From: Cycas panzhihuaensis
Lineage: Eukaryota; Cycadophyta
Length of the DNA: 64,000 nucleotides
Direction of reading: 5' to 3'
Assembly: GCA_023213395.1 (NCBI GenBank)
Contig: CM041465.1
Location: 235,421,741-235,485,740 of the forward strand
The translations under genes and the position numbers were made by a program. Shown here piece after piece: positions 11,952 to 22,334 of the stretch (its first letter is position 1; each line of letters starts with the position of its first letter). The notes under the pieces were generated by a model that did no database searches, was not told where the DNA came from, and saw nothing but the letters and a program-made list of their open reading frames with translations.

Positions 11952-12357
11952 TGAAAAGGGTTAATGTCACAAGGTCATTACATTAGTTGATTATTTCTAA
12001 AAATGGTCTTAAGTAAACTTTAAATTAGATCACTTAAGTGAAATATACTTTCATGTACATTATGTATAATTTTATTTCATCTAACTCCAATGCTCCCTCT
12101 CTCAATATAAAAGTAAAATATTAATGGAGGAGGCTCATTTTTATCTCCCCATTTTATGAGAGCTACTTTCTTTCTCTCAAGTCTCTCTTGCTCCCATGTT
12201 TGCCTTTGTGTTTAGTACATGGAGATGAAAGATAGATCCACTCTTTTTATCTATCATAAGTTTTAACTGGCATGTTGATCCATAATCTTTCATCATCCTA
12301 TAGGTATTAAACTATCAACTAAACATGGGGTTGCAATCCATGTCTCATCATCTAACA
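11952..12357 (+). mobile_element. Putative 3' LTR of copia E1
   Basis: The stretch begins with TG right after a purine tract and ends with CA in 'catctaaca'. It contains a TATA box (TATAAAA at 12106-12112) about 155 bases in. A length near 400 bases suits copia elements. No second copy is in the window because the 5' end of E1 is lost, so the right edge is only a best guess. Confidence 0.45.
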
Positions 12358-12960
12358 ACTCCTCATCATCAATCCTCACTAGGTCCTACTTCCATCTCAA
12401 GCACAATGTTAGGAAAACAAGCCTCCACATCTACTAAACAATGACTCAGAAAAGTGAAGCAATGAAGGATAAAACCTATAACTAAATAACACTTAGCATG
12501 ATACATCAACAATTCTTCAACATAACATTTAGAATGATCATAATACATTTCCCCTATAGATCATACTATTTGTAAGCTAAATAGCCCATAGGCTTTAAAC
12601 TCTTACAATCCTACTATTATAATATTCATCTAAGATGTTTGCACTCTAAGATGTCTAAACACACAATAAGAGGGGAAAATATGCCATATATAGTCACAAC
12701 AAGGGTACCCAATACTTGTCTGTTACAATTTTTTGCCATCAAAACATGGGAGGCAAACTATAACATGCACCAACCTCACCATCTACATCATGATACTCAC
12801 CTACAATGCAACCTTATAAGACAACTGTATAAACCATAAAAAGGCATCACTAATTTTAAGGCATCTTGTCTTAGACCTTTCCATTCACACTTTGAGTTCA
12901 TCAAACACACTATATTGATTCCACATCACACTTGTTCAGGAATGCACCCTTGTTGAACTA
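12358..12960. other. Non-coding stretch, nothing recognised
   Basis: I see no coding region, LTR or structural RNA here. It is the left flank of element A. Before A inserted it was continuous with the AT-rich sequence that starts at 32380. Confidence 0.6.
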
Positions 12961-12965
12961 GCATC
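12961..12965. repeat. Left target-site duplication of element A (GCATC)
   Basis: GCATC stands directly before the LTR start and is repeated at 32375-32379 directly after the other LTR. A five-base duplication is the mark of gypsy integrase. Confidence 0.9.
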
Positions 12966-15678
12966 TGGACGCGCGTCTACTGGATAGCTACCTAACAAAA
13001 TAGGTGTGGTAAGAGCAGGTGATAATATGATCAAGAAAGAGACCTATAAGTAGGATAATTACTACGCAGGGTGCCCTGCAAGGCCTGAGCGAGTTCGGGA
13101 CCTGCAATAGAATGTGGCTACCAAAGGGTGATCCCCCACCACTTCGAACAAGAGGTGAGGAGGCATAGGGTTAGCCTGGGTTGACCTAAGGGAAGGATCC
13201 TCCCACCCTTGGATGGCCGAAAGGGGAAGGGGAGGAACCTTCAAGGGTTTTCCTAAAGCAACAGGAAACGAAGAAGGATAGACAAGCGGCTGGCCTATAG
13301 ACGGAGTCACTTTGGTTATCCGGTAAAGCGGGGAACCAAAGGAAAGCGAGAGGGATGACCCAAGAAGATGGATCAAAGTATGCCTAAGCAAACTAACTGG
13401 GCATACGAGTAATATGGGGGGCAAGAAGCTTACACGGCTAAGAAAAGGAGGAAAGGTAAAAAGGAGCAGTTCCTATGACCTTTTCTTATGAGTGACAGAG
13501 GTGCATGCAATAAAACAAATAAAGCGTGAACCGAATGCAAAGTTAAGTTTCCCTTTTGATCTCTAATGAGTTAATTACTAAAAAGGAATTCAAAAGGAAA
13601 GAGTAGTAGGGTGGAGTGAGGCATGTACCTGAACTGGAGGCGTACGTGACGGGGGCCCTCCCAAGGGACACCAAACTACTCCATGAGATGCGTCGGATGT
13701 GAAGCATCGTGGCGGATTGGAAGAGGGGCTCCCTTACCTTCCCCAGAAAAACACTAAATACAGTACCAAGGAAAGAAAGGAACTAAATACTAGTGACTAA
13801 AGAAATATGAAAGTACAATATGCGTAAGAGCACTTACCAGCAACGGGACGAGCGGAAAATACCTTTTGTGCTCTCTAAGCACCTGCAAGCAATGGTAACC
13901 CCCCCCTTTCCGGAGGAAGGTCACTAACATGCAATGACGAGATCCTGATAATACATGTCTATGTAATATAAATATGGATTCAAACACATATATGTTAGCA
14001 CCAACACAATGATGATAATATATGAAAGAGGATAACCGAAGCGAAAGGAAGGTAATCGGTAAGCCTCGGAGTAGCCCACCTCCCGTAAAGAACACCCTAA
14101 CCTCCCCCCAAAAGCCACAAGGCAGCGAGGGCAAGGCCAAGGAAGATGCTGGAAATAGTAACAAGGGGGGGAAGAGGAGCCAAAGAAGACCTATAGCGAA
14201 CCAGGGTGCTATGGAGAGCAAACTGGGCTGCCGAGAGAAGAGTTAGACAAGAGCAAGTGGCCGGGACTTATGTGAGTTGCTCAGACCTAAGCCTAAGCCC
14301 TCAAACCAGCACTGCAACGTGTGATAGTACTGATTTCAGCGGCTAAGAGAAAGTCAACAAACCCTTGTTTTAGTGCCAAGGACAGCACGAGGCAAGAGGG
14401 AAGATTTGGGCGGCTTAAAGCCACTTGAGGAGCGTGGAAGGTGGTGCGGAATCCGCCCAGCTCTCTCCCAAACCCTATGTCAACCCTTAGTACCGCTACC
14501 TTGAGTAATAAACGCAGGTAAGAGGCACTATAACAGAGGTAGAATAGTCCAATGTAAAGAGGAAAATAACCCTCACAAAGATAAGCAAAGAAACAAGCAA
14601 GATAGGGCATCAATAGCACAAGAGAAACAACTCAAATCAATGAATACTTGAATGGAAGAAGAGAGGTGCTTGCCTCAGCTAAGGGCTAGTAAGGAGAGGC
14701 TGAGAAATCAGCCTAGGACTGTGGTGTAGCAGGTTTGAGGCCCTGCTAATGAAGTTGGAAGGAGAACACCTGCACTTGGAACACTTGAAGACTGCATAGG
14801 GCAAGAATCTACTGAAATCTCTCCAAGGGGCCCCTCTCCAAGGTGTGTGAGGGGCTAGGAAGATGTCCTAGCCACACCAAAGGAGAGTTGGGTACTGTAG
14901 GAGAGATGCAGGTCCTGTGGTAGGAGCAGGACAACAGAGAAGAGCAGACCACAACTTGGTTTCCTTGAGGAGCAATCAAAAAAGTGAGCCAAAAGTCCTA
15001 AAAAATGAGTAAAAAGTGACTTAAGTACCCAACCCAAACCCTAAAGCGAGTGATTAGGGTGTGGCTAGAAGAGAGTTAAGTCGCAAGATACATGGCAGTT
15101 TCACAATAAATGCGAAATTACCATGGCAGATTTTAAAAAACAAGTTGAAACAGTCATACCGCTAGAAAATCTGCGGTACCACGGATATTCTGGCGGTACC
15201 GCAAGAATCACGACGGTATTCACCCAGAGGCAAAAATAGGCCTGACCAGCCAGCCTAGGCTATGGGTAGATGACAAAAAGGGCTAATAGGGGGCTGAGAC
15301 ACTTACCCGGGGGTAAACAAGCCAATAAACAGGTCCAGAAAGAGCAAAAATAAGGCTCAAACGGTGTGGCAAGTCAACCAAACAATGACGGATCATCACA
15401 TGAGCAGAGGTGGCGCAAGCTAAGTGGATCATGGAGTGAGGAGGGAAGATGTAGGAAGTGGAGTGGCCACTAGGGTACCACACTCACTGGGAGTGTGCCC
15501 CTGCTATAGTCATCATAGGGTTAAATAAGTATAGATGAAGACAAAGTCGTCTACAAAGCCACAAACATGCAGACATGCAAGCAAATACTCATCAAAAGAA
15601 AGTAATGACAAGGTGAGAAACATACCTATACTTACCTGAGTCAGTGATTCCATAGCCATTCCCGGAAGCTGGGAAACA
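12966..15678 (-). mobile_element. 3' LTR of element A
   Basis: The 2713-base LTR runs from TGGACGCGCG to GGGAAACA and is repeated at 27107-32374. Sampling the first 300 bases by eye gives roughly 92% identity, with most differences being transitions, many at CpG. Near 15170-15225 it has closely spaced copies of a 'GCGGTACCRCGG'-like motif. ORFs within it (for example 13062-13424 and 13790-14221) appear in both LTR copies but have no recognisable domain, and I treat them as chance. Confidence 0.9.
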
Positions 15679-15687
15679 CTGCCCCCT
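15679..15687 (-). promoter_or_regulatory. Polypurine tract of element A
   Basis: On the minus strand the bases just before the 3' LTR read AGGGGGCAG. The tract would survive RNase H digestion and prime plus-strand synthesis. B has the same tract at 39056. Confidence 0.75.
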
Positions 15688-16114
15688 GGTAGCAGAGCCT
15701 CGCCGCTCAGAAGCCTGGTGCGATGGCAAATGCTGGCAACACAACTGTCAGTAGCATATGTGTATATAGATATATCAATCAAGATCATAATAGTAGGTAA
15801 GGGTGCCAGTGAGTGTCGTGGCGGAACGCATGGATACGAAAGCGGTAGTGGAGATAACATAGGGGCTGCCTATGAGCCACCTGAAAACCGACTAGAAGAA
15901 TGAAGAAGGCGAGGGGGCTGCCCCCACCACAAAAGGTACAGAAAGACGTGCATAATCAAGTGAAAGAGTGAGCAAAGGGTAGGTGCCATAGTTTTACCTC
16001 ATTAGCAGCTAGGTTTCGGAGGTGCGAACGGGTCAAAAGCAAAGTGTAAGACGACCTGGGGCTTGGGCGATAGGAAGGCTAGACAAGCCTCAGGGATAGT
16101 CAGCAAGGAGAGGG

Positions 16115-16525
16115 AGGCACCGCTCAAGGATGAGGCAAACGAGACTATCTACCTCAGCTTTGAGGGCCCGAGGGATATGCTAGATATTGACGGAAGAGAA
16201 ACAGGCCAGGAGAGATCTGACAGCAGAAGTAAGAGTCCTCAAGTGAGGGCACCGCACCTAGTAAACCTGGGTGAGAATAGACACCACAACTTGAGAGTCA
16301 CAAAGCAAAATGATAGATTCGCGATGGAAACGGAGAGCATCAGTAAGAACTTCAATAACGGATATATACTCAACTTCGTTGTTAGTAGCCTCTGGGAGGA
16401 AGATCCCAGAGCGGAGGAGATCATGCCCAGAAGGGCTGCGGAGGATCCATGCAGCGGAAGGTTCAGGTTACCGCGGTCATTCAGAAGATGTAGATGGATA
16501 TAGGTGACACAAAATCCTGGTAGTC
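16115..16525 (-). pseudogene. Archaeal-type second RNase H of element A
   Basis: The minus strand carries an N-terminal part with PSAAWILRSPSG, then FLPEATNNEVEYISVIEVLT (about 16400-16345), ESIILLCDSQVVVSILTQVY, SAVRSLLACFSSVNI and ALKAEVDSLVCLIL. The Glu of NNEVEY and the Asp of LLCDSQ fit the active site of type I RNase H of the archaeal kind. Tat elements carry it downstream of integrase. The first catalytic Asp region is garbled by stops and a frameshift. It lies some 3.7 kb past integrase, with the antisense ORF in between. It was probably expressed as part of the element's RNA, and its exact role is not known to me. Confidence 0.7.
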
Positions 16526-17000
16526 AATAGATAATGAAATCAACACTCGAAAGGCAAGCAAAAAGTGGCTATGAAGGGTAGGAGGACCTAACAATGAGGT
16601 TATCCAGGGCGAGAGCAAGTAGTCCGATCACCGGCAGAGAGTGGTCAGAGGAAAAAGCCTCCTGAAGGGCCAAAAGGTCGCTTAGGAAAGCGAAACATGC
16701 CCCTGGGTAGGGGAGCATTCCCTTTAGGGACCCTAAGAGCGAGAAAAAACTACGGAAATGAGTCCAGGGTGATAAAATGAGCCAAACGAGTATAAACTCG
16801 TGCATGCACGGGAGTGGCATGCAAAACGAGACAGAAAGGCCCAGGGAAAAAGGGTGCAAAAATGAGGCACCATAAATGCGCCTATGAAAAAGTGCAAAAA
16901 GGGTGTCAAGAGAGCACAAAGAGCGACAAGGCCAAAAGGCAAAGGCAAATAGGGGAACGGTCCCAACAAATTGTCATGAGGCCAGAAACGGGAGAAGTGC
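16526..17000. other. Non-coding spacer of element A
   Basis: The spacer lies between the second RNase H and the antisense promoter. The matching stretch in B is 39895-40440. Several overlapping open frames on both strands have no recognisable domain. Confidence 0.5.
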
Positions 17001-17024
17001 CCATTGGGGCCCCCGCCTATATAA
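17001..17024 (+). promoter_or_regulatory. Antisense promoter (CAAT and TATA boxes) of element A
   Basis: CCATTGG at 17001, an inverted CCAAT box, is followed by TATATAA at 17018-17024, pointing to the plus strand against gag-pol. B keeps the same TATATAAGGAAA block at 40454, although the surrounding sequence has diverged. It stands some 640 bases before the first clear coding frame of the antisense ORF. A GTGAGT donor-like site at 17214, and a T-rich stretch ending in AG near 17425, suggest a leader intron. Function is inferred from position and conservation. Confidence 0.55.
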
Positions 17025-17463
17025 GGAAATCGAACGGAAAATGGATTCATTTTCACCAGCTCTCGTGCGAAACCAGAGCCATTCCCCTATGCAGCAGAGC
17101 ACCACCCAACTTCGAAGGCATGCATGGAGAGATCAGACCGTTGGATTGGGGAGTGGAGAGAGCCAGCGAGATCGATAGGATGGGATGGCGACAGCGAGAC
17201 CGAATCTAGTGAGTGGATATCACTAAACCCAACCCGTTTTGAAGTTCGAAATTAATTGGTTTTTTGTAGTTCCATGTGGTTTTTAGTGCCCATTATGGGC
17301 AACCGGAGGCCTCTCAGAGTCTGAATCAGACCCAAGAAGAGGCAGGGACCTGGGCATTAGGGAGCCCTGGTCCCGGTGGGCCCCACGGGGTCCACCAGAA
17401 GAATTTTTATTTTTTTTCGAGGTAGAAATTCCCCCGATTGGGGGAATGCCATTCGTACCACGA

Positions 17464-17489
17464 TAATGATCACGGTGCCGTGATCATTA
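17464..17489. repeat. Perfect 12-base-arm inverted repeat
   Basis: TAATGATCACGG and CCGTGATCATTA are separated by two bases. Two direct copies of CCGCGGGACC follow at about 17490 and 17507. They lie between the antisense TATA box and its ORF. The run is richer in C+G than its surroundings and resembles the GGTACC-type motifs in the LTRs. It could be a regulator's binding site or a hairpin in the leader. Confidence 0.6.
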
Positions 17490-17663
17490 CCGCGGGACCT
17501 GATCACCGCGGGACCCGTGCTAAACCTAGCAATACCGCTAAGTTTGGCGCGGTACGAAGGCAGAAAAAGGCAAAAATAGATACAAGGGCCAAGAGAGCCC
17601 CAAATCTCAAGCAGAGAGAGTTTTGAGAGAGTGAGAGATGGTAGTGACTGACATGAGGCTAAC

Positions 17664-18892
17664 TTGGATTGCTTTTGGTATGAACAGGCTATCACCGTGG
17701 TAGATAATCGCGAGAACGTGGGTATGGCCATGTTGAGCTACATGGAGATGGCATCACAGGAGGACAGAGAGATCCTGCAGAGGTGTGGCCTATACAAGGC
17801 CCTCAAGACAACTCAGTATGCATCAGATCAGAGGTTGTTGGTTGATATAGTATCCTATTAGGATAGGAGGAGATATGTGTTCCACCTACCACAGGTAGGT
17901 GATGTGATGGTCACGCCGAGAAATATATGGCGACATCTTGAGTAATCGGGCGACGGGAGGCCGGTGAGACTGGGGACGCGTTGCACCGAGGCAAAGACAT
18001 GTGAGGTAGCCCTGTTCTTCACAGGAGCTGATAGATGGGAGCAGAGGGAGCCCCTCCGCATCGCATCGATGTCAGAGATTCATCGGGTGAGGAAGCTGGT
18101 TACATTGTACGTTCTGTTCTAGATTTCTCGAAAGCAGAACTATAGGGAGATACCAGGTGGTTGGTTGGATGCAGTTCGTCGTTGCGAAGCCGATGAGAGG
18201 ATGGACTGGGTGACCCTGATAGTGACGAACCTCGTCACCCAGCTAGACACTATCGAGATGACCAACAGAGGTGGGTTATCATACATCACACTGCTACAAT
18301 GTTAGTTTTTTGATCATTTCGCAATGATGGCACCAGCGGGGGGGACCACACCCCATCATAGAGCGGGCCCCGATGGTTCACAGATGGCAGACTCGACTCA
18401 GAGGGACAGAGGATAGGTCCCATATCTGACGATCGGTGGAGGCTACATCACTAGACCTCCTCACCCTACCAGACTACGTAGTAGAGCCCTACAAGATGGT
18501 GAGGTGGGATAGTGACGACGAGACAGGCGAAGCAGGAGTGCCCGCAGGCGATGATGGCGGAGATGATGGAGACGATGGAGATGATGGAGCCAGCCCGTCA
18601 TGACCTACAGGAGAGGTAGGCCCCTCAGGGATGGCAGGAGGTACAGAGGGTCCATCTGGGGCTACCAGAGGATAGGCAGGCCCATCAAGCGCACAGGACG
18701 AGAGCAAGGGACCCGTGACCAGGGCCCGCAGGCTGTAGATCGTGATGGGATCCAGAGGGACGAGAGCTGGGCTAGCCCCTACAAGGAGGGAGGCCCAGGC
18801 AGAGGAGGTGCTAGAGGATGAGGCACCCACAGCTAGCGAAGAGCCAGGAGGGGAGGATGTCGCGTGACCAGAGGAGCCAACGGCCACAGTAG
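17664..18892 (+). pseudogene. Antisense ORF of element A, exon 1: plant-mobile-domain-like
   Basis: On the plus strand, against gag-pol, one frame holds for about 750 bases with only four internal stops. It reads SQEDREILQRCGLYKALKTT, QRLLVDIVSY, a TAG, RRRYVFHLPQVGDVMVTPR, LEALFFTGADRW-like blocks and LSYITLLQC, a TAG, FFDHFAMMAPAGG. The order fits the plant mobile domain (PMD): Trp before a TFHLP-like block, a 'vT..D' block, then a 'LLQ.W' block. Three of the TAGs stand where that domain has Trp. A frameshift lies near 18400-18470. After it comes an acidic linker, GDDGGDDGDDGDDG, at about 18547-18590. No in-frame ATG is left, so the start given is only the first open codon. The PMD is known in plant proteins and in some plant transposons. 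The match is from memory of the consensus. Confidence 0.65.
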
Positions 18893-19001
18893 GTGAGACC
18901 TAACCCTTTCCAGAGTTGTTTGGCATCCAGATAGATGTTTGGTTTAGTTTGATCATGGTACATGGTGAGATACACTGGCACATGGCATGTTGCATTGGCA
19001 G
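18893..19001 (+). other. Intron of the antisense ORF
   Basis: Exon 1 ends GTA G and is followed by GTGAGA. The stretch ends TTGGCAG, and the next codons continue the frame (GGT GCA GTA GAG). A phase-1 intron of 109 bases joins two long stretches that each keep one frame. A T-rich run is present in the middle. An intron in this strand shows that the ORF is expressed as its own antisense mRNA, not from the genomic RNA. Confidence 0.6.
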
Positions 19002-19597
19002 GTGCAGTAGAGATTAGGAGACTGATATAGGCTGTGGTGAGGGAGATATTCCCTCAGGTGTATGTAGAGGGGCAATTGCCCATCCATGCGAGAGATGAGC
19101 CTAGAGCGACAGGTGCCCACACAGAGGCATTCGCCCTGTTGGTAAGGGCGAGGGACATATGGGCTGCAGAGTCCCAAGAGCACGTGACATCCCGGGGATG
19201 ACTATAGCAGGAAAGAGACGATGCGAGGTGCGAGAGGGACGAGCTACACGGATGGGTGTAGGCTCTAGAGGTACAAGGCAGAGCAGGCGGAGATACCGAG
19301 AGCAGGACCTAACTAGCAGTAATCACAGAGCATCTCAGGGTGACAGAGGAAGTACTCTGAGGAGAGAGGGATCGTATCCAGGCCTGATATGATCAGCTGG
19401 TAGCACAGATGGTGTCTAGGTCGAGCCGAAGCAGGACGCATACCCACACGGCGGTGACGACCCTGAGATGACTGCGAGATGAGGAAAGCGAGGCAGGCAG
19501 CTCGCAGAGGCCCAGGAGGAGCCTCAGAGGTGTGTGGTCCCCAGGAGAGGGATCACATAGATCGGGAGATGGTACCCCAGGAGCGGGGCAGCAATAG
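19002..19597 (+). pseudogene. Antisense ORF of element A, exon 2: coiled-coil region
   Basis: The frame set by the intron continues to a TAG at 19595-19597. It starts VEIRRLI, passes through FALLVRARDIWAAESQEHV, and then becomes highly charged: ERDDARCERDELHGWV, VITEHLRVTEEVL, GERDRIQA and YDQLVAQMV. The heptad-like spacing of Leu, Val and Ile suggests a coiled coil for self-association. The tail is Arg-, Ser- and Gly-rich. Internal stops are TAG, TGA and TAA, all reachable by C-to-T changes from CAG, CGA and CAA. A similar block is at the right window edge (63412-63813). Confidence 0.55.
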
Positions 19598-20264
19598 AGT
19601 AGGATATGTACATATGATTTTGACAGGGAAAAGCATGGGCCTCTAGGGGGTCATATGTAGGACCATATGATTGTACCCCCCCTGCAAGGACACCGGCTTC
19701 TCAAATGTATGCTGTGACATGATTTTTGGATGTATATATATATGCAGGGTAATTGGAACCCCATTTGGATATGAGATGCTGTGTATGATGTATCATGTGT
19801 GGATGACATGTATATTTATTTTGTATGTTGTAAATGTTATGCTGTAGATATTTTATATTGTAAATATTTTATTGTATGGTGCATACGTTTCCTTCTATGC
19901 ATGGCTATATGTCTAATAGGGGCACACACACATGTCATGAGTGGAGACAATAGAGAGGTGTGAGGTTAGAGGATAGAGCGGCATACACGTCTACGAAAGA
20001 GCATAGCGGAATACGCAAAGGAAACGGCAGACAGGAAAGAGGAGCGACAACGCTCCCAAGCATCTTCCTGATTGGGGAATGCCCAAGCAAGATGACAAAA
20101 AGTTCCTGAGAGGGTGCGAGAATGCGGGTTCCATGGAAGGAACTGGAAAGAAGAAGAAGGATCCATCTTAAATTGCCATTCTACCCGTGGTTGGGAAGAA
20201 TGGGGACAACCTAAGATGGTAGTTTAGGCTCATTTCGGAGTAGGGCGACGAGATCACCGAAAGA
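19598..20264. other. Convergent 3' ends of pol and the antisense ORF
   Basis: The stretch lies between the antisense stop at 19597 and the end of integrase on the other strand at 20265. A T-rich run with 'ttgtaaat' at about 19855 could serve antisense polyadenylation. The matching part in B is about 40640-41230, where 'accccatttggtatatg' resembles A's 'accccatttggatatg' at 19752. Confidence 0.45.
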
Positions 20265-21335
20265 TCACGCATAAAACTTCTTAAGGAATTTCCTATTAGC
20301 AGCTTTCTCAAATTCAAGCCCTTCTAGGGTGGCTATCCTGTAGGCACCATTATCAAGGGATTCGATAATGACGAAAGGACCAACCCATCGGGGTTTGAAT
20401 TTGGTCAAGCGATCATGGAGATACTCAAGCTTGAGGATGTGGTCTCTAGGAAACAAAGGGCAGGAATGAAGATGTTTATCGTAGGCCCTTTGTGAGCAAG
20501 CTTTGGATGCCAGGTTAGCCTGATAAGCGGCTAAGCATCTCTCATCCAAAGCTTCGAGGTCCAGTAGGCGAGCCTGACAGATCGACTCTTTGTCAATGAA
20601 ACCTCGAAGGGAGACTCTCAAGGAAGGAATTTCCACCTCCAACGGGAGTACTACCTCAGTACCGTAGACCAGGGAGAACGGGGTCATTCCCGTGGTAGAA
20701 CAGATAGAGGTGCAGTAAGCCCACAAGGCGAAGGGCAACTGAAGGTGCCAATCCTTTTAGGATTGAGCAACAATTTTCTTGAGAATGTTGATGAGAGTCT
20801 TATTGAAAGACTTCACTTGGCCATTTGCCTGAGGGTAGTAAGGGGAGGAAGTCTTGTGAGAAATTTTGAACTTCTCACAAAGCTCATCCACCTCCTTATT
20901 ACAGAAAGGAGTTCCATTATCAGTGATTAGGACGTCCAAAATCCCAAAACGGTAAATGATGTACTAGTAAATGAACGTAGCAATCATTTTACTAGGGGTA
21001 GTGATCAAGGGGATGGCCTCCACCCATTTGGTAAAATACTCCATGGCAGTCAAGATAAACTTGTGCTGCAACGATGAAGGTGGGGAGATAGCCCCAATAA
21101 GGTCTAGTCCCCACTGAGAAAAAGGCCATGGTGAAACAATGGGATGCAGGGCCTCGGAAGGCACATGGAAAATGTTGGCGTGTTCCTGACATCACCGACA
21201 TTTCAAAGCAAAGGTGTGAGCATCCTTGAAGAGGGACGGCTAGAAATAACCCATACGAAGGATCCTCTGAGCCATAGACTGACCCCCAAAGTGACCCCCA
21301 CAAATACCATGGTGGCATTCGCGAAGTACCTAGTC
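20265..21335 (-). pseudogene. Integrase of element A
   Basis: Integrase would insert the cDNA into nuclear DNA. Minus-strand frames from 21335 downwards give the zinc-binding HHCC domain, with a 'CHHGICGGHFGG' block near 21290-21325, then FALKC. The catalytic core follows: SQWGLDLIGAI, GILDVLITDNGTPF and YYPQANGQVKSFNKTL. The two Asp are present. At the third catalytic position, 35 residues after the second Asp, there is Lys instead of Glu. The C-terminal part (20265-20738) is open over 157 codons with GMTPFSLVYGTEVVLPLEVE and RWVGPFVIIE, and it ends in KFLKKFYA. A few stops interrupt the core. Confidence 0.85.
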
Positions 21336-22295
21336 AGCTTCGTCAGTAGTAATGCAGCGGAGGAGGATCCCATCGAAGGACCTCTTGTACAATACCTCAT
21401 CCATGAGGAGGTATTGCCGGGCAGAAGTCCAGATACGAGATCTAACTTTGCTACTGGAATCGGAGCAGTATTGCTGCTGTGTAAGATACCGCACTATGTC
21501 ACCATACCACTCATCATCGATGAGTGGATGGGGAGACGCTCCCTGAATCACCAAGATAAACTCATCAGGGAGAGAGTCATCAATGGGGGCACTGAAGGAG
21601 TTAGGGATAGGGGCATCTGTGAGTTGCTTGGCCACTATCATTCCCTTCTTTGATTTTCGGTTAACGATATGGAGGTTGAATTCTTGAAGTAAGATGGCCC
21701 AACTACCGGCCCTACCCATCAAATCCGAACGAGTTAGCAAGTATCGCAAGGGATCGGATTGAATGATCACCTTGGTGGTGTTGCCGAGCAAATAGTATCT
21801 GAACTTCTTGGTCGCATGGACCAAGGAGAGGCACTCCTTCTTGGCAGGGGAATAGTTAAGCTCAGCAGCCACGAGGGTGTGACTAATGAAATATATAGCT
21901 CTCTCAGTTCCTGAGTCATCCTCTTGAGCTAGCATAGCGCCCAAGGACTCGTTAGTCGCCGAGGTATATAGGATGAAGGGCCTATCGAATCGAGGGGGCG
22001 CCAACGTAAGAGTGGAAGCTAGGGCTTCCTTAAGTCCTTCGAAGGCCTTTTGGGTCTTGTCAGACCAGGCAAAAGGAGTTCCCTTCTTCAATAGGTTCAT
22101 GAGGGGTTTAGCGCTCACAGCGAAGTCAGCTAGGAAGTGCCTAAGAAAACCAAGCCTTCCTAGAAACGACTTAATCTGTAGTTGAGTTCTAGGTGGCAGC
22201 ATATCGAGGATTGCCCTGACCTTGTCAAGGTCAATCTGAATTCCTTGTTTGGACATAAGGAACCCAAGGAGTTTACCCGAGGTAACGGCAAACAC
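21336..22295 (-). pseudogene. RNase H and connection region of element A pol
   Basis: A 321-codon open stretch covers the end of RT, the RNase H and the link to integrase. It starts at the end of the RT fingers-thumb part with GKLLGFLMSKQGIQIDLDKV. Then come FLGRLGFLRHFLADFA and TPFAWSDKTQKAFEGLKEAL. The RNase H core follows with FILYTSATNESLGAML, where the usual Asp is now Thr. SPAKKECLSLVHATKKFRYY has the Glu, and IIQSDPLRYLL has the next Asp. It continues to the LLMDEVLYKRSFDGILLRC block before integrase. This is the best-kept part of the element. Confidence 0.85.
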
Positions 22296-22334
22296 ATACT
22301 TAAGTGGATTTAGACTGACATGATACTTGCGGCA

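Noticed and set aside
12407-12420. 'tgttaggaaaacaag' as a left LTR of copia F
   Set aside because: Only the first nine bases resemble the F LTR start. The following sequence does not match 34688-35158.
13790-14221. Open frame of 143 codons on the minus strand in the A LTR (also 13062-13424)
   Set aside because: It recurs in the other LTR copies only because the DNA is homologous. The translation has no domain and its frame is broken in each copy.
18489-18887. 132-codon minus-strand frame rich in Ser and Pro
   Set aside because: It is the reverse reading of the Asp/Gly-rich linker of the plus-strand antisense ORF. The repeated GAT/GGA codons make both strands open.
15679-20264. A host gene inserted in element A
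   Set aside because: The plus-strand gene-like region keeps a fixed place between integrase and the second RNase H, and its promoter is also in B, so it belongs to the element and is not a passenger unique to this copy.
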